A model generated the notes under the pieces. The model was not told the DNA's origin and made no database searches. It was given only the letters and a program-made list of their open reading frames with translations. 64,000 nucleotides of DNA from Brenneria nigrifluens DSM 30175 = ATCC 13028 (GTDB taxonomy: Bacteria; Pseudomonadota; Gammaproteobacteria; Enterobacterales; Enterobacteriaceae): positions 2,232,001-2,296,000 of the forward strand of contig NZ_CP034036.1 of the NCBI RefSeq assembly GCF_005484965.1. The letters run 5' to 3'. Positions 18,609-27,210 of the stretch are shown piece by piece (position 1 is the first letter of the stretch; the number at the start of each line of letters is the position of its first letter). Position numbers and translations under genes: made by a program.

Positions 18609-19481
18609 TTAACATTGCCCGGAAAGCGTACTTTGCAGCGGTGAGACATTAACGCCTCGCGCCACAAAACCATTTAACCATTCCGGGGCCTGGTCAAGCA
18701 CCTGACGGGCTTCGGGCTCGGTGTCGAACTCGGCAAACACACAAGCACCCGTTCCGGTCAGGCGCGCCGGGGCGTATTCTAGCAGCCATGAAAGTAGCTG
18801 TTCAACCTCACGAAAACGTTTTCTTGCGATACTCTCACAATCATTGACGAAGGTCTGCTTTAATAGCGATTCCAACGATCGCACAGGAGAATTTCGCTTC
18901 AGCAGGGGATCGCCGAAGATCAGCGGAGTGGCAATACTGACCCCCGGGTGGGCCACCAGATACCATTTCTCCGGCGGATGAGCGGGCGTTAGTTTCTCGC
19001 CGACGCCCTCGGCAAACGCGGCACGGCCGTGAATAAACACCGGTACGTCGGCGCCAAGCCGCAGGCCGAGGTCCGCCAGCGCCTCGGCATCCAGACGGCA
19101 TTGCCACAGATGATTCAGCGCCACCAGCACCGTGGCCGCATTGGATGAACCTCCTCCCAGACCGCCGCCCATCGGCAGCCGTTTATCGATGCTGATATCG
19201 GCGCCAAAGCTATCCGGGCGGATGCCACGGCTGATGCAATGCTGTTGCAGCAGCCGCGCCGCGCGAATAATCAGGTTCTGTTCGTTATCAACGCCGTCCA
19301 GCGGCGTAAGCAGGCGCAGGCGCTCGTCCTGACGTGGAATGATGGTCAGGGTGTCGCCATAGTCCAAAAACTGGAACAGGGTCTGCAACAGATGATAGCC
19401 GTCGGCGCGCCGTCCGGTGATGTAAAGAAACAGGTTCAGTTTGGCGGGCGAGGGCCATTTCTCAATCGGGGTGGGGCGCAT
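18609..19481 (-). CDS. ispE: 4-diphosphocytidyl-2-C-methyl-D-erythritol kinase
   Basis: IspE phosphorylates CDP-methylerythritol in the non-mevalonate isoprenoid pathway. The 290-residue GHMP-family kinase has the substrate motif PSPAKLNLFLYITGRRADGYH near the N-terminus and the ATP-binding glycine loop PMGGGLGGGSSNAA. Its start lies 3 nt after the lolB stop, and prs follows: the conserved lolB-ispE-prs order. Confidence 0.97.
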   Translation of the reverse strand: MRPTPIEKWPSPAKLNLFLYITGRRADGYHLLQTLFQFLDYGDTLTIIPRQDERLRLLTPLDGVDNEQNLIIRAARLLQQHCISRGIRPDSFGADISIDKRLPMGGGLGGGSSNAATVLVALNHLWQCRLDAEALADLGLRLGADVPVFIHGRAAFAEGVGEKLTPAHPPEKWYLVAHPGVSIATPLIFGDPLLKRNSPVRSLESLLKQTFVNDCESIARKRFREVEQLLSWLLEYAPARLTGTGACVFAEFDTEPEARQVLDQAPEWLNGFVARGVNVSPLQSTLSGQC

Positions 19482-19484
19482 GGG

Positions 19485-20108
19485 TTATTTGACCGTCCAG
19501 TTATCCATTTTTAACTTGATGCGCTGCTCGCCCTGAGTAAGCTCAAGGCTTTCCGGCAACGGCGGATTCACCTTATGGTTATAACTTTGATAGCTTACGG
19601 TCCAGTTTTGATCCCCCTGGCGGTAGGTCAGTTTATTAAGCAGATAGCCATCGTCGAGGGAGAAATCGCTCGCTTCCCCAGGCAAACCCAGAATCCACTG
19701 GCGCAGATTATTCAGCGGGATCGCCATTCCCGTCAGTTGACGCACCATATCTTCGGCATCTTCCCCCACATAGCGTTTACCCTGATTGTCGGTAATCTGT
19801 ATGCTGTCCGGCTGTGCGCTCAGCTCCAGTTCGGTGCTGCCAAGCGGATTGGTCAGCAACAGTCGATAGCGCTGCGCCGATGACTCCTGCCAGAAAAAAC
19901 GGGCATATAGCTTTTTGCTATCGGAGATATAGGCAAAGGAGCCGCGGGTCTGATATTGACTCAATTGCCGCACTTTTTGCTGGTGCTGCTGCCACTGCGG
20001 CGAGGTCGGGCTTTTCCCCGGCGACGTGGGTTGGTGAAGGCTACAGGCAACCAGCAGCAAACTGGCTAACGGCATAAGCCGCAGGCTACGGGCGGGATTT
20101 AATGGCAT
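19485..20108 (-). CDS. lolB: Outer-membrane lipoprotein receptor LolB
   Basis: LolB takes lipoproteins from the periplasmic carrier LolA and inserts them into the outer membrane. This 207-residue protein has a lipoprotein signal peptide ending in the lipobox LLVAC, so Cys22 would be lipidated, and the expected single-domain LolB fold with a conserved LPLNNLRQWILGLPG-like stretch (here MAIPLNNLRQWILGLPG). It is divergent from hemA and first in the lolB-ispE-prs group. Confidence 0.95.
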   Translation of the reverse strand: MPLNPARSLRLMPLASLLLVACSLHQPTSPGKSPTSPQWQQHQQKVRQLSQYQTRGSFAYISDSKKLYARFFWQESSAQRYRLLLTNPLGSTELELSAQPDSIQITDNQGKRYVGEDAEDMVRQLTGMAIPLNNLRQWILGLPGEASDFSLDDGYLLNKLTYRQGDQNWTVSYQSYNHKVNPPLPESLELTQGEQRIKLKMDNWTVK

Positions 20109-20321
20109 GTCGCTCAGTTCCTATCAAACAGATTTAGTATCGCAAAGCAGCCACGCTAACGGGCTTGCCGTTCGTCGTCAATGTTTGTCGTTTTCCAGCG
20201 TAAAGTATATACCCCGGATAGAGAACAACGCGCGCTGTCGCTTTTCTTGCTTCCCGGCATCAAGTAGAATGCCATGGCAGACGAAACCCATACTAACATC
20301 GGTATTACTCAAGAATTGTCA

Positions 20322-21578
20322 ATGACCCTGCTCGCGCTTGGTATTAATCATAAAACTGCTCCTGTCTCTTTGCGGGAACGCGTTGTATTCTCGCCGGATA
20401 CCCTGGGGCAGGCGCTGAATAGCCTGCTGCAGCAACCGCTGGTGCAGGGTGGCGTGCTGCTGTCCACCTGCAACCGCACCGAGCTGTACCTCAGCGTTGA
20501 AGAGCAGGAAAACCAACGTGAGCAACTGATTGACTGGCTGTGCGAATACCACCGACTGAATCGCGATGACTTCAGCGACAGCCTCTATTGGCATGAGGAC
20601 AATGCGGCGGTCAGCCATTTGATGCGCGTCGCCAGCGGCCTGGATTCGCTGGTCCTGGGCGAGCCGCAGATCCTGGGGCAGGTGAAAAAAGCGTTTGCCG
20701 TATCGCAGCGCGGACAGTCGCTGTCCGGAGAGCTGGAGCGGTTATTTCAAAAATCATTTACCGTGGCCAAGCGGGTGCGCACCGAAACGGATATCGGCGC
20801 CAGCGCGGTTTCCGTGGCGTTTGCGGCCTGTACGCTGGCCCGCCAGATTTTTGAATCCCTTGCCGATGTTAATGTATTACTGGTGGGAGCGGGGGAAACC
20901 ATCGAACTGGTTGCCCGTCACCTGCGCGAGCATCGGGTGCGTCGGATGGTGATTGCCAACCGCACCCGCGAACGCGCTCAGGCGTTGGCCGCAGAGGTAG
21001 GCGCTGAAGTTATCACCCTCGCGGAACTGGATGAGCAGCTTGCTCATGCCGATATCGTAATTAGCTCAACGGCCAGCACGCTGCCGATTATTGGAAAAGG
21101 GATGATGGAGAGGACGCTGAAAGCAAGACGCAATCAGCCTATGTTGATGGTGGATATCGCCGTCCCGCGCGATATCGAACCGGAAGTCGGCAAACTGCCT
21201 AACGTTTATCTCTATAGCGTTGATGATTTACACGCCATTATTCAGCACAACCTTGCTCAACGCCAGGCCGCCGCCATTCAGGCGGAATCGATCGTTCAGC
21301 AGGAAAGCGCCGACTTTATGGCCTGGCTGCGGGCGCAGTCCGCGGTCGAAACCATTCGTGATTATCGGGCGCAGGCCGATGAGCTGCGTTCGGAAATGAC
21401 GGCCAGGGCGCTTGCCGCTATTCAGCAGGGAAACGATGTTGAAACGGTCATTCAGGAATTGACGCATCGCTTAACCAATCGTTTAATCCATGCTCCCACC
21501 AAATCTCTGCAGCAGGCCGCTCGCGACGGCGACCTGGATCGTTTACAAATTTTACGCGACAGCCTTGGGCTGGACTAG
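20322..21578 (+). CDS. hemA: Glutamyl-tRNA reductase
   Basis: HemA reduces glutamyl-tRNA to glutamate-1-semialdehyde, the first committed step of tetrapyrrole synthesis. The 418-residue length equals E. coli HemA with the ATG at 20322, although the frame is open 16 codons further upstream. The catalytic cysteine is in LLSTCNRTELY, the NADPH-binding region is VLLVGAGETIELVARHL, and the C-terminal dimerization domain ends in THRLTNRLIHAPT. The N-terminal MTLLALGINHKTAP carries the segment that governs heme-dependent turnover in enterics. prfA follows by 34 nt. Confidence 0.97.
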   Translation: MTLLALGINHKTAPVSLRERVVFSPDTLGQALNSLLQQPLVQGGVLLSTCNRTELYLSVEEQENQREQLIDWLCEYHRLNRDDFSDSLYWHEDNAAVSHLMRVASGLDSLVLGEPQILGQVKKAFAVSQRGQSLSGELERLFQKSFTVAKRVRTETDIGASAVSVAFAACTLARQIFESLADVNVLLVGAGETIELVARHLREHRVRRMVIANRTRERAQALAAEVGAEVITLAELDEQLAHADIVISSTASTLPIIGKGMMERTLKARRNQPMLMVDIAVPRDIEPEVGKLPNVYLYSVDDLHAIIQHNLAQRQAAAIQAESIVQQESADFMAWLRAQSAVETIRDYRAQADELRSEMTARALAAIQQGNDVETVIQELTHRLTNRLIHAPTKSLQQAARDGDLDRLQILRDSLGLD

Positions 21579-21612
21579 CATTTATCTCTCTTAACAGGAT
21601 TTAACAGCCCGC

Positions 21613-22695
21613 ATGAAGCTTTCTATTGTTGCTAAACTGGAAGCGTTACAAGAACGCCATGAGGAAGTTCAGGCGTTGCTCGGCGAGCCGAACGTGATCG
21701 CGGATATGGACCGTTTTCGCGCCTTGTCCCGTGAATACGCGCAGCTTACCGATATTACTCGCTGTTTCCAGAAATGGCGGCAGGTACAGGAAGACATACA
21801 AACCGCTGAAATGATGCTGGATGATGCGGAAATGCGCGAAATGGCGCAGGAAGAGTTAAAACAGGCAAAATTGACCGGCGAAGAGCTGGAACAGCAGCTT
21901 CAACTGCTTTTGCTACCGAAAGACCCCGACGATGAGCGCGGCTGTTTCCTTGAGGTACGTGCCGGCACCGGCGGCGATGAAGCCGCTATTTTCGCCGGCG
22001 ATCTGTTTCGCATGTATAGCCGTTATGCCGAAACCCGCCGCTGGCGTGTTGAAGTGATCAGCGCCAGCGACGGCGAACATGGCGGCTATAAAGAGATCAT
22101 CGCCAAAATTTCCGGCGATGGCGTTTACGGTCAGCTCAAGTTCGAATCCGGCGGTCATCGCGTACAGCGCGTTCCGGCGACCGAATCGCAGGGGCGCATT
22201 CACACATCGGCCTGCACTGTGGCCGTGATGCCGGAGGTCCCGGAAGCCGAACTGCCGGAGATCAGCCCCGCCGACTTGCGTATCGATACGTTCCGTTCAT
22301 CGGGCGCCGGCGGTCAGCACGTCAATACCACCGATTCCGCCATCCGCATTACCCATTTGCCGACGGGCATTGTGGTCGAATGTCAGGATGAGCGTTCCCA
22401 GCACAAGAACAAAGCGAAAGCGCTGTCGGTGCTGGGGGCGCGTATCCGCGCGGCGGAAATGCAGCGGCGCCAGCAGGAAGAGGCGTCCACGCGGCGTAAC
22501 CTGCTGGGCAGCGGCGATCGTTCGGACCGTATCCGCACCTATAATTTCCCGCAGGGAAGGGTGACCGATCACCGCATCAACCTGACGCTCTACCGCCTGG
22601 ATGAGGCGATGGAGGGCAAACTGGATATGCTGATCCAGCCGGTGGTCCAGGAATATCAGGCCGATCTGCTGGCTGCGCTTTCCGAGCAAGAGTGA
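21613..22695 (+). CDS. prfA: Peptide chain release factor 1
   Basis: RF1 reads UAA and UAG stop codons and triggers release of the finished peptide. In this 360-residue protein the codon-recognition tripeptide PAT is seen in RVPATESQGR and the catalytic GGQ in SSGAGGQHVNTT, the glutamine being the methylation target of PrmC. The stop TGA overlaps the prmC start, coupling the substrate and its modifying enzyme. Confidence 0.98.
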   Translation: MKLSIVAKLEALQERHEEVQALLGEPNVIADMDRFRALSREYAQLTDITRCFQKWRQVQEDIQTAEMMLDDAEMREMAQEELKQAKLTGEELEQQLQLLLLPKDPDDERGCFLEVRAGTGGDEAAIFAGDLFRMYSRYAETRRWRVEVISASDGEHGGYKEIIAKISGDGVYGQLKFESGGHRVQRVPATESQGRIHTSACTVAVMPEVPEAELPEISPADLRIDTFRSSGAGGQHVNTTDSAIRITHLPTGIVVECQDERSQHKNKAKALSVLGARIRAAEMQRRQQEEASTRRNLLGSGDRSDRIRTYNFPQGRVTDHRINLTLYRLDEAMEGKLDMLIQPVVQEYQADLLAALSEQE

Positions 22696-23543
22696 TGAAC
22701 TATCAAACCTGGCTGGCCGCGGCCAGCGAGCGCCTGGCGGCGGGGGAAAGCCCGAAGCGGGACGCGGAAATATTGCTGAGCTTCGTCACCGGCAAAGGGC
22801 GCACCTTTCTGCTGGCGTTTGGCGAAACCCTGCTGACGGATGCCCAGCGCCGGCGGTTGGATGCCTTGCTGGCGCGGCGAATTAGCGGCGAACCCATCGC
22901 CTATCTGACCGGGGAGCGGGAGTTTTGGTCGCTGTCGCTTGCGGTATCGCCGGCTACGTTGATCCCCCGTCCCGATACCGAGTGCCTGGTTGAACAGGCG
23001 CTGCAATGCCTGCCGCCAGAGCCGTCGAACATACTGGATTTGGGCTCCGGCAGCGGGGCGATTGCGCTGGCGATTGCCAGCGAGCGCCCGGACTGCCGGG
23101 TGACCGGCGTGGATGCCCAGCCAGATGCCGTCGCGCTGGCCGAACATAACGCCGCGCGGCTGGGCATTACCAATGCCCGTTTCTTGTTGAGCGACTGGTT
23201 TTCGACGCTGGCGCAGCAACGCTTCGCGCTTATCGTCGGTAATCCGCCCTATATCGATGCAGCAGACAGCCACCTGTCGCAGGGCGATGTGCGTTTTGAA
23301 CCAGCCAGCGCGTTAGTGGCGGCGGAAGAGGGGCTGGCGGACCTGCGTTTTATTATTGCCAACGCGGCCGGCCATTTACTGCCGCGGGGATGGTTACTGC
23401 TGGAACATGGCTGGCGGCAAGGGGCGGCGGTGCGCCGACTGCTGCGGGATAACGGTTTTGCACGGATAGCAACCCGTCAGGATTATGGCAACAACGATCG
23501 CGTCTCGCTGGGGCAATGGCCGAAAGCGGTAGATAATAATTAG
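22695..23543 (+). CDS. prmC: Release factor glutamine methyltransferase PrmC
   Basis: PrmC methylates the GGQ glutamine of release factors RF1 and RF2 using S-adenosylmethionine. The protein has the SAM-binding motif ILDLGSGSGAIALA and the catalytic NPPY motif in VGNPPYIDAAD. The ATG at 22695 overlaps the prfA stop as TGATG and gives 282 residues; a GTG one codon earlier (22692) is an alternative. Confidence 0.97.
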   Translation: MNYQTWLAAASERLAAGESPKRDAEILLSFVTGKGRTFLLAFGETLLTDAQRRRLDALLARRISGEPIAYLTGEREFWSLSLAVSPATLIPRPDTECLVEQALQCLPPEPSNILDLGSGSGAIALAIASERPDCRVTGVDAQPDAVALAEHNAARLGITNARFLLSDWFSTLAQQRFALIVGNPPYIDAADSHLSQGDVRFEPASALVAAEEGLADLRFIIANAAGHLLPRGWLLLEHGWRQGAAVRRLLRDNGFARIATRQDYGNNDRVSLGQWPKAVDNN

Positions 23544-23553
23544 TTATGAGGAA

Positions 23554-23952
23554 ATGCCTGTGGCACTCTTTTTAGGATTTGCCTATCTGCATATGGTGAC
23601 CGTCGGCGCCAGCTTGTTTCTGTTTGTGCTGCGCTTTTTCTGGCTATGCCGCAAGTCCGCCATGTTGCAGCAACCTTGGGTCAGGATACTGCCGCATATC
23701 AACGACAGCTTATTATTGCTTAGCGGCGTCGGTTTGATCTTTGTTAACCACATTTATCCGTTTACCGCACAACAAAGCTGGCTGACGGAAAAACTGTTTG
23801 GCGTTATTATTTATATTCTCCTGGGCGCAGTTGCCCTGGGGAAACGCCCACGCAGTCAGAATGTGCGCTGGGTGGCGTTTATATTTGCCTTGGTATGCTT
23901 TTATCTGGTTATGCAGGTTTCGTTTACCAGGTTACCGTTGCTGATGGAATAA
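23554..23952 (+). CDS. sirB2: SirB2 family inner membrane protein
   Basis: This 132-residue integral membrane protein has four hydrophobic segments and fits the SirB2/InvB-type regulator family (YchQ in E. coli). Its biochemical role is unknown; the name derives from a Salmonella locus once linked to invasion gene regulation. GAGGAA precedes the ATG. It lies between prmC and sirB1 in the conserved order, with gaps of 10 and 2 nt, so is probably cotranscribed. Confidence 0.9.
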   Translation: MPVALFLGFAYLHMVTVGASLFLFVLRFFWLCRKSAMLQQPWVRILPHINDSLLLLSGVGLIFVNHIYPFTAQQSWLTEKLFGVIIYILLGAVALGKRPRSQNVRWVAFIFALVCFYLVMQVSFTRLPLLME

Positions 23953-23954
23953 CT

Positions 23955-24764
23955 ATGAGTTCTATTGCTGATTTTGAATTCAACCGTTCACAGTTAAGTG
24001 AAGGTGTCGTATTAGTTTCACAGGCCATTCGCCGTGACTTCCCCGCCCTGGACGTGCGGAAAAATCTGCAACAGTTGGTTGACGATGCCCGCGCCGTTAT
24101 CCCCGAGAACCTCGATCAGGATTTACAGCTGGAAAAACTCATAGAGCTTTTCTTCCACACTTGGGGATTCGGCGGAGCCAGCGGCGTTTATCGGCTTTCC
24201 GACGTTTTATGGTTGGATAAGGTGCTGGAATCCCGGCAGGGCATGCCGGTTTCCCTCGGCGTTATTTTTCTGCATATCGCCCATGAGCTTGGGCTGCCGT
24301 TGATGCCGGTTATTTTCCCGACCCAGCTGATTCTGCGGGCGGACTGGCTGGATGAAGAGATGTGGCTGATTAATCCGTTAAACGGCGACACCCTGAGCGA
24401 GCATGTGCTGGATGTGTGGCTGAAAGGCAACATCGGCCTTTCATCAGAGCTGTTGGATGAAGATCTGGATGAAGCGGAAAACGTGCTGATCGTACGTAAA
24501 ATGCTGGACACGCTGAAAGTCGCTCTGATGGAAGAAAAGCAGATGGAACTGGCCCTGAGAGCCAGCGAAGCGGTATTACAGTTTGATCCCGATGACCCGT
24601 ATGAAATCCGCGATCGCGGTCTGATTTACGCCCAGTTGGACTGCGACCATATCGCGCTGTCCGATCTTAACTATTTTGTCGAACAATGCCCGGAAGATCC
24701 GGTGAGTGAAATGATCAAAGTCCAGATTCACTCAATAGAGCAAAAACATATCGTTTTGCATTAA
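23955..24764 (+). CDS. sirB1: SirB1 family protein (transglutaminase-like fold with TPR repeats)
   Basis: This 269-residue cytoplasmic protein has the same length as E. coli SirB1 when started at the ATG at 23955. The N-terminal part resembles the transglutaminase-like SirB1 domain (GVYRLSDVLWLDKVLESRQG, LPVIFPTQL-like segments). The C-terminal part looks like tetratricopeptide repeats (ALRASEAVLQFDPDDPYEIRDRG). Molecular function is not established. It sits between sirB2 and kdsA. Confidence 0.92.
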   Translation: MSSIADFEFNRSQLSEGVVLVSQAIRRDFPALDVRKNLQQLVDDARAVIPENLDQDLQLEKLIELFFHTWGFGGASGVYRLSDVLWLDKVLESRQGMPVSLGVIFLHIAHELGLPLMPVIFPTQLILRADWLDEEMWLINPLNGDTLSEHVLDVWLKGNIGLSSELLDEDLDEAENVLIVRKMLDTLKVALMEEKQMELALRASEAVLQFDPDDPYEIRDRGLIYAQLDCDHIALSDLNYFVEQCPEDPVSEMIKVQIHSIEQKHIVLH

Positions 24765-24814
24765 CGCCTCGTGAGTTTACGCAATTTTGATTTATCCGAT
24801 ATTAAGGTAACTGC

Positions 24815-25669
24815 ATGAAGAACAAAGTGGTCAAGATAGGGGATATCCCGGTAGCCAACGATCTGCCTTTCGTACTGTTCGGCGGTATGAATGTGCTTGA
24901 ATCGCGCGATCTGGCGATGCGTATCTGCGAGCATTACGTGACGGTGACGCAGAAGCTGGGTATTCCCTACGTGTTCAAGGCGTCATTTGACAAAGCCAAT
25001 CGTTCCTCCATTCATTCCTACCGCGGGCCGGGCCTTGAAGAGGGGATGAAGATTTTTCAGGAGCTGAAACAAGCCTTTGGAGTAAAAATCATTACCGACG
25101 TCCATGAATCAAGCCAGGCGCAACCGGTCGCCGAGGTGGTGGATGTGATTCAGTTGCCTGCGTTTCTGGCCCGTCAAACCGACCTGGTTGAAGCCATGGC
25201 GAAAACCGGCGCGGTGATTAATGTGAAAAAACCCCAGTTCGTCAGCCCGGGGCAGATTGGCAATATCGTCGACAAATTTATCGAGGGCGGCAACGATCAG
25301 GTTATTCTGTGCGATCGCGGCAGCAACTTCGGCTACGATAATCTGGTGGTGGATATGCTGGGCTTTAACGTTATGAAGCAGGTATCCAACGGTTCGCCGG
25401 TGATTTTCGACGTTACTCACGCATTGCAATGCCGCGACCCGTTTGGCGCGGCTTCGGGCGGACGCCGGGCGCAGGTGACAGAACTTGCCCGTGCGGGCAT
25501 GGCGGTGGGTCTGGCGGGGCTTTTTATCGAGGCGCATCCCGATCCGGCCAACGCGAAATGCGACGGACCTTCCGCATTACCGCTGGATAAGCTGGAGCCT
25601 TTCCTGAAGCAGATCAAAGCCATTGACGATCTGGTGAAAAATTTCCCGGAACTGGATACCAGCAACTAA
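24815..25669 (+). CDS. kdsA: 3-deoxy-D-manno-octulosonate 8-phosphate synthase
   Basis: KdsA condenses phosphoenolpyruvate with arabinose 5-phosphate to give KDO-8-phosphate for lipopolysaccharide core synthesis. The 284-residue TIM-barrel protein shows family motifs FKASFDKANRSS, KIITDVHE, NVKKPQFVSPGQ and CDRGSNFGYDNLVVDM, matching the metal-independent enterobacterial class. It ends the hemA-to-kdsA gene string and is followed by a strong terminator. Confidence 0.97.
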   Translation: MKNKVVKIGDIPVANDLPFVLFGGMNVLESRDLAMRICEHYVTVTQKLGIPYVFKASFDKANRSSIHSYRGPGLEEGMKIFQELKQAFGVKIITDVHESSQAQPVAEVVDVIQLPAFLARQTDLVEAMAKTGAVINVKKPQFVSPGQIGNIVDKFIEGGNDQVILCDRGSNFGYDNLVVDMLGFNVMKQVSNGSPVIFDVTHALQCRDPFGAASGGRRAQVTELARAGMAVGLAGLFIEAHPDPANAKCDGPSALPLDKLEPFLKQIKAIDDLVKNFPELDTSN

Positions 25670-25684
25670 GCGATTACTGTGCCT

Positions 25685-25714
25685 AAAAAAGCCCGCATAA
25701 CGCGGGCTTTTTTG
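25685..25714. terminator. Rho-independent terminator between kdsA and ydgH
   Basis: A-AAAAAAGCCCGC pairs with GCGGGCTTTTTT around an ATAAC loop. With A and T runs on both sides, it can act in both directions for the convergent kdsA and ydgH. Confidence 0.9.
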
Positions 25715-25728
25715 CTTCCGCGCTAGCG

Positions 25729-26679
25729 TTATTTATATAGGTCGGCGCTGATGGTCATGTTCGAGCCTTTATTCTCCCACTTCCTGGTGATGTGATAGTA
25801 TTTGGCGCCTTTTTCACCGGCGCGTTTGGCGACGGCCTCAGATACCGCGGGTTCGGTGTTGAAGTTACCGCGGAAGGTAATCGAATCAAACGGCACCATC
25901 TGCGCGGCGGTGGCGTTATTTAATTCCTCGATCTTGGTGCCGTCAGATAACGTTACGGTGTAACGGCCACCTTTTGATGACTGCGTTTCAAAGAAGTTAC
26001 CGATATTACGGCTCGGGCTGCCGGAATTGGCGACGCCGGGGATTTCCACTTTGGCGGCTGCGGCTCCGCCGGCTGCCAGGGCGGCCCGGCCGGCATCGGA
26101 ATCGGCGGGAATAAGGTCGGTGCTTTGGATCTGACGTTTTGGCGCATCGGCTTTATAAACGTAAGCGGTGACTTTCTGATTAGCGCCGTTGGAGTTAATG
26201 TCAACCTGGCGCACGATGTAGAACGAATCCGCATTTTTTTCTTTCGCCGCTTTGGCGATGGCATCGTTCAGATCGGGCTGACTGCGGAAGAATCCCCCCA
26301 CGGTAACGGTATCAAAAGGTTCCAGACCGTAGGCAACGTCTTTCGGTAGTTCTTTAACGCCATGGAAAGTGCGGTATTTGACCTCTTTGCTCACTTTCGG
26401 CGCATCTTTATGATAGAGGTCGACCGTGACCTGCGAGTTGCCGCGGGCGTTTACATCCATTATGCCCTGAACATAGAAAGCGTCGGCACCGTGTTTATCT
26501 GCCTGTTTCGACGCCGCGGCGACCGCTTCATTGATGGCGTTAAAACGGCCGATAAAGGTAATACGCTCAAATGGCTGCACCGCTTCAGCCTGCTCCGGCG
26601 TAAGTTCCTGCGCTGCCTGTGCTGAAAATGCAGCTAATGAAAGTAACGTGGACGCAATAACAGTAGTTTTCAGCTTCAT
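25729..26679 (-). CDS. ydgH: Secreted protein with three DUF1471 domains, YdgH
   Basis: This 316-residue protein has an N-terminal signal peptide (MKLKTTVIASTLLSLAAFSAQA, cleavage after AQA) and three DUF1471/BhsA-McbA type repeats. Each begins with a PF(E/D)(R/T/S)(I/V)T-like strand, e.g. QPFERITFIG, EPFDTVTVGG and VPFDSITFRG. E. coli YdgH is the same size, periplasmic or outer-membrane associated, and linked to stress and biofilm. The ATG at 26679 was chosen because it begins the signal peptide; the 40 upstream codons look unlike the family. Convergent with kdsA. Confidence 0.93.
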   Translation of the reverse strand: MKLKTTVIASTLLSLAAFSAQAAQELTPEQAEAVQPFERITFIGRFNAINEAVAAASKQADKHGADAFYVQGIMDVNARGNSQVTVDLYHKDAPKVSKEVKYRTFHGVKELPKDVAYGLEPFDTVTVGGFFRSQPDLNDAIAKAAKEKNADSFYIVRQVDINSNGANQKVTAYVYKADAPKRQIQSTDLIPADSDAGRAALAAGGAAAAKVEIPGVANSGSPSRNIGNFFETQSSKGGRYTVTLSDGTKIEELNNATAAQMVPFDSITFRGNFNTEPAVSEAVAKRAGEKGAKYYHITRKWENKGSNMTISADLYK

Positions 26680-27210
26680 AAAAAATCCTTTCGCCTGACG
26701 CATTGGGTTTACAACGTGCTTAGCAATCAAGATGTAACGGGAATAGTCGCCGATTATCGCACGGAATAAACACGCATGCTTTAGCATTTTAAAAAACATC
26801 GCAACGATCTTTTATCCGCGTGGATGAAGAAAAACTGTAATAATAACGGTTAATGATTATTTAACTTACATAAGGGATATTTGCGCCGTTCTGCGCATCA
26901 ACCATGCCCGCAACAGGCCATTTTTGTGAAATACCCCAGAACAATTCGTTAATAATAATGCTACAAAAGAGACGGCTAAGAGTGTTTTTTGACCAAAAAA
27001 AGCGAACGACGTCGGTGATGACCCGGCTTTTAGATGAAATTCGTTTTATGTATGGATCATCGATCACATTTTCAGTAGGTTATAGGTGAATTTGCTCAAA
27101 GAGCGATATATAGCAAAAGACAGACAGCGTGCAATAAATCTCGGCTGAATCATGTTACCGGTGGGATTATAATAACCTTCGTTAAAAAATAAGCGAAAAA
27201 GGGAATCAGT
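26680..27210. other. AT-rich divergent intergenic region ydgH/pntA
   Basis: No convincing gene is seen in about 530 nt. Short open frames (68 and 61 codons) on both strands have no recognisable similarity or ribosome site. A TATAAT hexamer at 27168-27173, 38 nt before pntA, is the best -10 candidate, but no good -35 stands 17 bp upstream. The pntA start has a GGGAATC ribosome site. Confidence 0.4.

Noticed and set aside
26861..27089. Short open frames of 61-68 codons between ydgH and pntA
   Set aside because: No ribosome site, no similarity, overlapping on both strands in AT-rich sequence; most likely chance.
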